From: Pseudomonas gregormendelii
Lineage (GTDB): Bacteria; Pseudomonadota; Gammaproteobacteria; Pseudomonadales; Pseudomonadaceae
NCBI RefSeq assembly: GCF_017114825.1
Contig: NZ_JADEVO010000002.1
Location: 124,001-188,000 of the forward strand
DNA length: 64,000 nt
Direction: 5' to 3'
Position numbers and translations under genes: made by a program. The notes below the pieces were generated by a model. That model saw only the letters and a program-made list of their open reading frames with translations, had not been told where the DNA came from and did not search any database. Position 1 is the stretch's first letter; each line of letters begins with the position of its first letter. This document shows, piece after piece, positions 56,578 to 64,000 of the stretch.

Positions 56578-58122
56578 TTACCAGGTTTGGGTGGCCTTGA
56601 ACTTCTCGATACCGGCTTTCATGCCAGCGTCGATTTCGTCATTGAAGTCACCCTTCACGTTGATCTTCGCCATCAAATCGGCGTGATCGCGGTTGAAGAA
56701 AGCAATCAGCGCTTGTTCGAAGCTGCCGATCTTGGCGATTTCAACGTCAGTCAGGAACCCACGCTCAGCGGCATACAGCGACAGCGCCATGTCAGCGATC
56801 GACATTGGTGCGTATTGCTTCTGCTTCATCAGCTCGGTAACGCGCTGACCATGCTCAAGTTGCTTACGGGTCGCTTCGTCCAGGTCAGAAGCGAACTGGG
56901 CGAATGCCGCCAGTTCACGGTACTGAGCCAGAGCGGTACGGATACCACCGGAGAGCTTCTTGATGATCTTGGTCTGAGCGGCACCACCCACACGGGATAC
57001 CGAAACACCGGCGTTCACAGCAGGACGGATCCCGGAGTTGAACATGGCCGATTCCAGGAAGATCTGACCGTCGGTGATGGAAATCACGTTGGTCGGAACG
57101 AACGCGGAAACGTCGCCAGCCTGGGTTTCGATGATCGGCAGTGCGGTCAGGGAACCGGTTTTGCCGGTCACTGCGCCGTTGGTGAACTTCTCTACGTATT
57201 CTTCCGAAACGCGGGATGCGCGCTCCAGCAGACGGGAGTGGAGATAGAACACGTCGCCTGGGTAAGCTTCACGGCCTGGTGGACGGCGCAGCAGCAGGGA
57301 AATCTGGCGGTAAGCCACTGCTTGCTTGGAGAGATCGTCATAAACGATCAGCGCGTCTTCACCGCGGTCGCGGAAGAATTCACCCATGGTGCAACCGGAA
57401 TACGGAGCCAGGAACTGCAGTGCTGCAGATTCCGAAGCGCTCGCGGCAACGACGATGGTGTTAGCCAGTGCGCCGTTTTCTTCCAGCTTGCGAACCACGT
57501 TGGCGATGGTCGATTGCTTCTGACCGATCGCTACGTAGACGCAGAAAATACCGCTGTTTTTCTGGTTGATGATCGCGTCGATCGCCAGAGCGGTTTTACC
57601 GATCTGACGGTCACCGATGATCAGCTCACGCTGGCCACGGCCGACAGGGATCATGGCATCGACAGCCTTGTAGCCAGTCTGTACAGGCTGGTCTACCGAC
57701 TTACGCCAGATCACGCCTGGAGCAACTTTCTCGACCGCGTCGGTCTCGGTGTTGCCCAGTGGACCTTTGCCGTCAACAGGGTTACCCAGTGCGTCGACTA
57801 CGCGACCCAGCAGTTCCTTACCAACCGGAACTTCGAGGATGCGGCCAGTGCACTTGGCGCTCATGCCTTCAGCCAGAGACTGGTAGGAGCCCAAAACTAC
57901 GGCACCTACGGAGTCCTGCTCCAGGTTGAGAGCCATACCGAAGACGCCGCCCGGAAACTCGATCATCTCGCCGTACATTACGTCGGCCAGACCGTGAATC
58001 CGCACGATACCGTCAGATACGCTGACGACAGTGCCTTCGTTACGGGCTTGGGAGGTCACATCGAGCTTGTCGATGCGGCCCTTGATAATTTCACTTATTT
58101 CGGAAGGATTGAGTTGCTGCAT
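56578..58122 (-). CDS. atpA: ATP synthase F1 alpha subunit
   Basis: A 514-residue regulatory/catalytic-site subunit. [20 protein letters not shown] at the N-terminus; P-loop [20 protein letters not shown] (the usual GDRQTGKT has Ile in place of Thr here); [20 protein letters not shown] and [20 protein letters not shown] with the arginine finger region nearby ([14 protein letters not shown] [16 protein letters not shown]). Order and length match the family. Confidence 0.98.
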   Translation of the reverse strand: MQQLNPSEISEIIKGRIDKLDVTSQARNEGTVVSVSDGIVRIHGLADVMYGEMIEFPGGVFGMALNLEQDSVGAVVLGSYQSLAEGMSAKCTGRILEVPVGKELLGRVVDALGNPVDGKGPLGNTETDAVEKVAPGVIWRKSVDQPVQTGYKAVDAMIPVGRGQRELIIGDRQIGKTALAIDAIINQKNSGIFCVYVAIGQKQSTIANVVRKLEENGALANTIVVAASASESAALQFLAPYSGCTMGEFFRDRGEDALIVYDDLSKQAVAYRQISLLLRRPPGREAYPGDVFYLHSRLLERASRVSEEYVEKFTNGAVTGKTGSLTALPIIETQAGDVSAFVPTNVISITDGQIFLESAMFNSGIRPAVNAGVSVSRVGGAAQTKIIKKLSGGIRTALAQYRELAAFAQFASDLDEATRKQLEHGQRVTELMKQKQYAPMSIADMALSLYAAERGFLTDVEIAKIGSFEQALIAFFNRDHADLMAKINVKGDFNDEIDAGMKAGIEKFKATQTW

Positions 58123-58143
58123 TGCTCTGCTGCCCCTTCAAAC

Positions 58144-58680
58144 TCAAGATTTCAATGCTTCGGCTAGGCTCGCGAGTTTGCCGCGAACCGAGCCATCGAT
58201 AACCAGGTCGCCGGCGCGGATGACAATGCCCCCAATAAGGGATTTGTCTTCCTCGACTTGCAGGCGCACTTCCCGGTTGAGTCGTGCACTGAGAACCTTG
58301 GCGAGTTTGTCTTGCTGTTCTTGGTTCAATGCAAAAGCACTGGTCACTTCAACGTCTACCGACTTCTCTTGTTCAGCCTTGTACAGGTCGAACAGAGCGG
58401 ATATCTCCGGCAAAAGCGGGAGACGGTCGTTTTCGGCAACGACGTTGATGAAGTTCTGTGCCTTGGCATCAAACTTGTCGCCGCACACGTCAATAAACGT
58501 GGCGGCCTTGTCTGCGCTCGTCAGTCGCGGGGCCTTGAGCACGCGCTGCATGGTGTCGTCTTGCGACACTGCTGCAGCCAGGCCGAGCATGGCTGACCAA
58601 GAGGCCAGTTGCTGGTGGGCCTGGGCGTGCTCGAAGGCTGCCTTAGCGTAAGGTCGGGCCAACGTGGTCAATTCTGCCAT
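58144..58680 (-). CDS. atpH: ATP synthase F1 delta subunit
   Basis: A 178-residue stator subunit. N-terminal helical domain [20 protein letters not shown] and C-terminal [20 protein letters not shown] with [20 protein letters not shown] and [14 protein letters not shown], the conserved delta end. It links F1 alpha to the b subunits. Confidence 0.96.
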   Translation of the reverse strand: MAELTTLARPYAKAAFEHAQAHQQLASWSAMLGLAAAVSQDDTMQRVLKAPRLTSADKAATFIDVCGDKFDAKAQNFINVVAENDRLPLLPEISALFDLYKAEQEKSVDVEVTSAFALNQEQQDKLAKVLSARLNREVRLQVEEDKSLIGGIVIRAGDLVIDGSVRGKLASLAEALKS

Positions 58681-58692
58681 GATCGCCCTCGC

Positions 58693-59163
58693 TTAAATTT
58701 CAGCAGCCAGTTTGTTTACCAGCTCCGCGTGCGCGTTTTGATCGATTGTGGCACCCAGGATCTTCTCGGCGCCGCCGACAGCCAGAGCACCCAGTTGGGC
58801 ACGCAGAGCGTCTTTGACACTGTTCAGTTCCTGTTCGATCTCGGCCTGAGCCTGAACCTTCACACGGTCAGCGTCGATACGGGCTTTTTCAACAGCCTCT
58901 TCAACAATCTGGTTACCGCGTTTCTTGGCTTGCTCAATGATTTCGGCTGCCTGAGCTTTCGCTTCGCGCAGTTGCTGACCCGCTTTATCTTGGGCCAGCT
59001 CCAGGTCGCGAGCTGCTCGGGCGGCAGCGTCCAGTCCATCCGCGATCTTCTTCTGACGTTCGTGCAAAGCCGCGATGACCGGAGGCCACACGAACTTCAT
59101 GCAAAACAGTACAAAAATGAAGAACGCAACGGACTGGCCAATCAGGGTTGCATTAATGTTCAC
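58693..59163 (-). CDS. atpF: ATP synthase Fo b subunit
   Basis: A 156-residue single-pass membrane protein: N-terminal [20 protein letters not shown] then [13 protein letters not shown], followed by a long charged helix ([40 protein letters not shown]) that forms the peripheral stalk dimer. Length equals the usual 156. Confidence 0.97.
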   Translation of the reverse strand: MNINATLIGQSVAFFIFVLFCMKFVWPPVIAALHERQKKIADGLDAAARAARDLELAQDKAGQQLREAKAQAAEIIEQAKKRGNQIVEEAVEKARIDADRVKVQAQAEIEQELNSVKDALRAQLGALAVGGAEKILGATIDQNAHAELVNKLAAEI

Positions 59164-59217
59164 GCCAACACCTCGCTCGTTCGTTGCACATCACACCAAT
59201 TACTCGAAGGCGAGTAA

Positions 59218-59490
<273 letters not shown>

Positions 59491-59608
59491 TTACGTCGTA
59501 TGGTTTAGGTTTTTTAGATTTTAAAGCGGTAAAACAAATCGTTTCATAGCCCTGTTAGGGCACCCACCCGTTTAACCGGGTGGGACATCAGACCAGTCGA
59601 GACTGATC

Positions 59609-60902
<1,294 letters not shown>

Positions 60903-60976
60903 CACTTTTGCTCTCCAATGGTCGGCTGCCAGAATTCAATAACTTGGCATAATTTGTGCCGACAAAATGCGCGCAG

Positions 60977-61005
60977 AGTATAGGGGCGGTTCAGCCCCTA
61001 TTCAA
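60977..61005 (-). promoter_or_regulatory. Sigma-70 promoter of the atp operon
   Basis: On the minus strand TTGAAT (-35, 61005-61000) and TATACT (-10, 60982-60977) are separated by 17 bases, near the consensus. The spacer contains an AGGGGC/GCCCCT dyad. It lies 75 bases upstream of the atpI start, downstream of parB. Confidence 0.85.
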
Positions 61006-61050
61006 CTGTCAGGTAGTGATTTCCGACTGCTCGCTACATGAGGAAATGTT

Positions 61051-61923
61051 TCAGCGAATGTGTGCAAGGACACCCTGGAGCTCATCCAGAGAGTTGTAGC
61101 CAATCACCAATTGGCCCTTGCCCTTCTTTCCGTGCCTGATCTGCACCGCAGAGCCCAGGCGCTCGGCCAGGCGCTGCTCCAGCCTGGCGATATCCGGGTC
61201 TGGTTTAGCCGGTTCAACAGGCTCCGGTTTGCCATTCAACCACTGCCGAACCAGTGCCTCGGTTTGGCGCACAGTCAGCCCTCGTGCGACAACATGTCGC
61301 GCCCCTTCAACCTGCTGATTTTCCGGTAAACCGAGCAACGCACGAGCGTGGCCCATTTCCAGGTCCCCATGGGACAGCATGGTCTTGATTACTTCGGGCA
61401 ACGCGATCAAGCGTAGCAGGTTGGCTACGGTCACGCGGGATTTACCCACCGCTTCTGCCACCTGCTGCTGGGTCAGCTGGAATTCCTGCTGCAAACGCTG
61501 CAGGGCCACCGCCTCCTCGACAGGATTCAGGTCTTCGCGCTGGATGTTCTCGATCAGCGCCATGGCAATCGCAGTCTCGTCCGGCACGTCACGCACCATT
61601 GCGGGGATCGTTTCCTGGCCCGCCTGCTGGCTCGCACGCCAACGGCGCTCGCCGGCAATGATTTCAAAACGCCCGCCACCGATTGGACGAACCACAATCG
61701 GTTGCATCACGCCCTGGGCCTTGATGGACTGCGCCAGCTCCTCCAGCGCCTGGGGATCCATGTCCCGGCGCGGCTGATACTTGCCCCGCTGGATCAGGTC
61801 CAGCGGCAGGTGCTGCAGCTCGCGCTGATCAGCCTGGACCGCCTGCTCTTCCAGCGAACTGACGGTAGGACCGCTCAGCAGTGCATCCAGTCCACGTCCG
61901 AGACCTCGTTTCTTGACGGCCAT
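61051..61923 (-). CDS. parB: Chromosome partitioning protein ParB
   Basis: A 290-residue CTPase/DNA clamp. N-terminal KKRGLGRGLDALLSG, the CTP-binding and spreading motif PIGGGRFEIIAGERRWRASQ, the HTH LTQQQVAEAVGKSRVTVANL then LRLIALPE, and a C-terminal dimerisation domain. It binds parS; two sites are in this window at 20823 and 29686. It follows parA by 9 bases. Confidence 0.97.
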   Translation of the reverse strand: MAVKKRGLGRGLDALLSGPTVSSLEEQAVQADQRELQHLPLDLIQRGKYQPRRDMDPQALEELAQSIKAQGVMQPIVVRPIGGGRFEIIAGERRWRASQQAGQETIPAMVRDVPDETAIAMALIENIQREDLNPVEEAVALQRLQQEFQLTQQQVAEAVGKSRVTVANLLRLIALPEVIKTMLSHGDLEMGHARALLGLPENQQVEGARHVVARGLTVRQTEALVRQWLNGKPEPVEPAKPDPDIARLEQRLAERLGSAVQIRHGKKGKGQLVIGYNSLDELQGVLAHIR

Positions 61924-61932
61924 GGGGATTCC

Positions 61933-62730
61933 TTAAGTTGCCTGAGCAGCGGCTGTACGTGAATTTTTGCGTTGGCGACGAACCATCTCGCCCGCCAAAG
62001 CCAGGTAGGCAATGGCGCCCCGCGATGATTTGTCGTACGCCAGCGCCGGCATGCCGTAACTCGGCGCTTCCGCCAAGCGGATGTTGCGCGGAATAACGGT
62101 GTCGTAGAGCTGATCGCCAAAATGTTCCTTGAGCTGCGCCGACACATCGTTCATCAGGCTCAGTCGCGGGTCGTACATGGTCCGCAGCAGGCCTTCGACC
62201 TTCAGGTTCGGATTGAGCAGCTCGGCGATGCGCTTGATGTTATCCACAAGGTCGCTCAGGCCTTCCAGTGCGAAATATTCGCACTGCATGGGGATAATTA
62301 CCCCGTCAGCGGCAACCAGGGCGTTGAGCGTGAGCATCGACAGCGAAGGTGGGCAGTCGATCAAAATGTAATCGTAGTTCTCGCGGATTGGCGCCAGCGC
62401 GCTGCGCAGACGACTCTCCTTCATCTGCATTTCCAGCAGGACCACTTCGGCAGCAGTCAGGTCACGGTTGGCCGGCAGCAGTTGGTAACCACCGTGCTCG
62501 GAGTAGTGCATGGCCTGAGCCAGGTCACACTCACCGATCAACAGGTCGTAGACCGAGTTTTCCAGGCCGTGCTTGTCCACACCGCTACCCATGGTGGCGT
62601 TGCCCTGTGGATCGAGATCGATCAACAGCACCCGACGCTTGGTGGCGACCAGGGATGCTGCTAGGTTGATGCAGGTGGTGGTTTTACCCACACCACCTTT
62701 CTGGTTCGCAATCGCGAATACCTTAGCCAT
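61933..62730 (-). CDS. parA: Chromosome partitioning ATPase ParA (Soj)
   Basis: A 265-residue deviant Walker ATPase: AKVFAIANQKGGVGKTTTCI, VLLIDLDPQGNATMGSGVDK, and DYILIDCPPSLSMLTLNALV. The start at 62730 is preferred over 62748 because it opens at the conserved strand. It carries a DnaA-box-like TTATCCACA at 62240. Coupled with parB just downstream and rsmG upstream. Confidence 0.97.
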   Translation of the reverse strand: MAKVFAIANQKGGVGKTTTCINLAASLVATKRRVLLIDLDPQGNATMGSGVDKHGLENSVYDLLIGECDLAQAMHYSEHGGYQLLPANRDLTAAEVVLLEMQMKESRLRSALAPIRENYDYILIDCPPSLSMLTLNALVAADGVIIPMQCEYFALEGLSDLVDNIKRIAELLNPNLKVEGLLRTMYDPRLSLMNDVSAQLKEHFGDQLYDTVIPRNIRLAEAPSYGMPALAYDKSSRGAIAYLALAGEMVRRQRKNSRTAAAQAT

Positions 62731-63357
62731 TCTTGCTTTTGTTCCCAATCATGCCGTGCGGCGCAGTATCAGCAGATGGCGTTGGCCTTGGCAACCAGGT
62801 ACGGCCAGGGCGTGTTCGCTATCGAGGTGGAAGTCTGCCGGCAATGCTACCAGCTCATCGGCCGGATGAACGCCCTTCATTGCCAGCCAACGTGTGTTGC
62901 TGTCGCCAAGGTGGCGAGTCCAGTTGCTGAAGTTTTCCATGCTGCTGAAAGCCCGGGAGATGATCCCGTTGAATGGCTCGGCAGGCTGGAAAGCTTCGAC
63001 GCGACTGTGGATAACTTGCAGGTTGTCCAGTTTCAGCTCGAGTTTGACCTGGGTCAGGAACCGGGTTTTCTTGCCGTTGCTGTCGAGGCAGGTCACTTGC
63101 GACTGCGGAAACAGGATGGCCAACGGGATGCCGGGCATCCCGCCGCCGCTGCCGACGTCGAGCCAGCGACCGTCTTGGACGAATGACATCACGCTCAAAC
63201 TGTCGAGCAGGTGGCGGGAAACCATTTCATCCGGATCACGGACGGCGGTCAGGTTGTAGGCCTTGTTCCATTTGATCAACAGGGCCAGGTAACCCAGCAG
63301 CTGTGCGTGCTGGGTTTCGGTCAGTGTGACACCGAGCTGGCGCGCACCTGTGGATAA
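62240..63357. promoter_or_regulatory. DnaA-box-like 9-mers in parA and rsmG
   Basis: Exact matches TTATCCACA at 62240 and TGTGGATAA at 63006 and 63349, all inside coding sequence near the origin. They may bind DnaA or reflect codon usage (Val/Leu-Ser-Thr or Leu-Ser-Thr readings). Confidence 0.5.
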
Positions 63358-63393
63358 CTCTTCGGCGTGTTGCGAGGTGACCAACGAACTCAA
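62749..63393 (-). CDS. rsmG: 16S rRNA (guanine527-N7)-methyltransferase
   Basis: A 214-residue SAM methyltransferase. SAM motif [19 protein letters not shown], preceded by [20 protein letters not shown] and followed by [17 protein letters not shown] and [12 protein letters not shown]. It modifies G527 of 16S rRNA. The ATG overlaps the mnmG stop by 4 bases (ATGA), so the two are coupled. Formerly gidB. Confidence 0.95.
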   Translation of the reverse strand: MSSLVTSQHAEELSTGARQLGVTLTETQHAQLLGYLALLIKWNKAYNLTAVRDPDEMVSRHLLDSLSVMSFVQDGRWLDVGSGGGMPGIPLAILFPQSQVTCLDSNGKKTRFLTQVKLELKLDNLQVIHSRVEAFQPAEPFNGIISRAFSSMENFSNWTRHLGDSNTRWLAMKGVHPADELVALPADFHLDSEHALAVPGCQGQRHLLILRRTA

Positions 63394-64000
63394 GCGCTTT
63401 GCTCCAACTGACGGCCCGCGCCGCGTTTTTTCAAATGAATCATCAACAGCGAAATGGCTGCCGGGGTAACGCCGGGAATACGTGACGCCTGACCCAGTGT
63501 CTCAGGACGGGTCGCACCGAGTTTGCCCTGGATCTCCTTGGAGAGACCGGAGATATTCGTGTAATCGATATCCACAGGCAATTTGGTGTCTTCGCTGGCC
63601 CGCAGACGAGCAATTTCGTCCTGTTGCCGGTCGATGTAGCCGGCGTACTTGGTCTTGATCTCGACCTGCTCGGCAACCTGTGGATCTTCTGCACCCCCAC
63701 CGGTCACGGCGATCAGGCCAGCGTAGTCGATTTCCGGACGGCTCAGCAGGTTGAGCAAGTTGTATTCGTGAGTCAGCGGGGTGCCGAATTTCTCGGAAAT
63801 GGCATCGCCCTGCTCGGTACCCGGGCGCACCCACGTACTTTTCAAACGTTGTTCTTCCAGCGCAATGCTTTCGCGTTTGGTGCAGAACGCCGCCCAGCGG
63901 GCGTCATCCACCAGGCCAAGCTCGCGACCTTTTTCGGTCAGGCGCAGGTCGGCGTTGTCTTCGCGCAGGATCAGGCGGTACTCCGCACGGGAGGTAAACA
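63390..64000 (-). CDS. mnmG: tRNA uridine-5-carboxymethylaminomethyl modification enzyme, C-terminal part (runs off right edge)
   Basis: The last about 200 codons of MnmG (GidA). The open frame reaches the edge with [20 protein letters not shown], then [35 protein letters not shown] and the final [18 protein letters not shown]. With MnmE it modifies U34 of certain tRNAs. The N-terminal FAD part is outside the window. Gene order mnmG-rsmG-parA-parB is typical next to oriC in Pseudomonas. Confidence 0.95.
   Translation of the reverse strand, partial: FTSRAEYRLILREDNADLRLTEKGRELGLVDDARWAAFCTKRESIALEEQRLKSTWVRPGTEQGDAISEKFGTPLTHEYNLLNLLSRPEIDYAGLIAVTGGGAEDPQVAEQVEIKTKYAGYIDRQQDEIARLRASEDTKLPVDIDYTNISGLSKEIQGKLGATRPETLGQASRIPGVTPAAISLLMIHLKKRGAGRQLEQSA

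Overview
This 64 kb window is chromosomal DNA from a Pseudomonas of the P. fluorescens type. The evidence is the coding style (high GC third positions), REP-like GC-rich repeats, and gene blocks with the order known from Pseudomonas: pycA-pycB with a divergent LysR gene, the D-rhamnan common polysaccharide antigen (CPA, A-band) operon rmd-gmd-wbpW-wzm-wzt-wbpX-wbpY-wbpZ, glmS-glmR-glmU, atpIBEFHAGDC, and parB-parA-rsmG-mnmG. The right edge lies close to the replication origin, because mnmG/rsmG/parAB normally sit a few kb from oriC. No rRNA, tRNA, CRISPR array, prophage or intact insertion sequence was seen.

Layout. 1-0.7 kb: remnant of a hipA-type kinase gene, running off the left edge. 0.9-6.6 kb: pyruvate carboxylase subunits, their LysR regulator, a small overlapping ORF and a HexR-like RpiR regulator with a perfect operator palindrome. 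6.7-12 kb: a membrane GGDEF-EAL protein divergent from uvrD. 12-17.8 kb: Tim44-like protein, SMI1/KNR4 protein, a frameshifted cation/proton antiporter, a hotdog thioesterase, pdxY and a DUF3301 protein. 17.8-21.3 kb: a zinc-homeostasis cluster (two G3E GTPases, a small Cys-rich secreted protein, a Zur-like box, folE2). 21.3-26.9 kb: DUF3617 protein, cardiolipin synthase, cyclopropane fatty acid synthase, an orphan dihydrolipoyl dehydrogenase, an Lrp-type regulator and the tail of a deleted LysE-type exporter. 26.9-30.3 kb: a two-gene envelope unit of unknown function. 30.3-45.5 kb: the CPA locus, with a leftward accessory arm (two glycosyltransferases, two methyltransferases, an acyltransferase) and the rightward core operon. 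45.7-49.4 kb: a PPOX/ferredoxin-reductase fusion, a glutathione transferase and a LysR regulator. 49.5-53.7 kb: glmS, glmR and glmU. 53.8-60.9 kb: the F1Fo ATP synthase operon with a near-consensus promoter. 61-64 kb: parB, parA, rsmG and partial mnmG.

How the parts work together. The CPA core makes GDP-D-rhamnose (WbpW, Gmd, Rmd), polymerises it (WbpX/Y/Z) and exports it (Wzm/Wzt). The accessory arm contains modifying enzymes that could decorate or cap the chain, and Wzt has the C-terminal extension typical of cap-recognising exporters. The zinc cluster supplies a zinc-economy response: FolE2 is the zinc-independent GTP cyclohydrolase and ZigA a metallochaperone-like GTPase. GlmS and GlmU bracket the hexosamine pathway.

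Most notable signals: (i) two parS-type centromere palindromes inside coding sequences (folE2 and the DUF3142 gene), in the same codon frame, 30-40 kb from parAB; (ii) twelve exact DnaA-box-like 9-mers counted by eye, heavily concentrated at the right, two of them bracketing an inverted repeat between glmR and glmU; (iii) three decayed genes (hipA, LysE exporter, CPA2 antiporter), each with a readable lesion; (iv) duplicated enzyme pairs in the CPA accessory arm; (v) an uncharacterised lipoprotein/TPR-like membrane pair. No clear new defence or mobile system was found. The best candidates for undescribed biology are the envelope pair, the CPA accessory arm and the chromosome-organisation sites.
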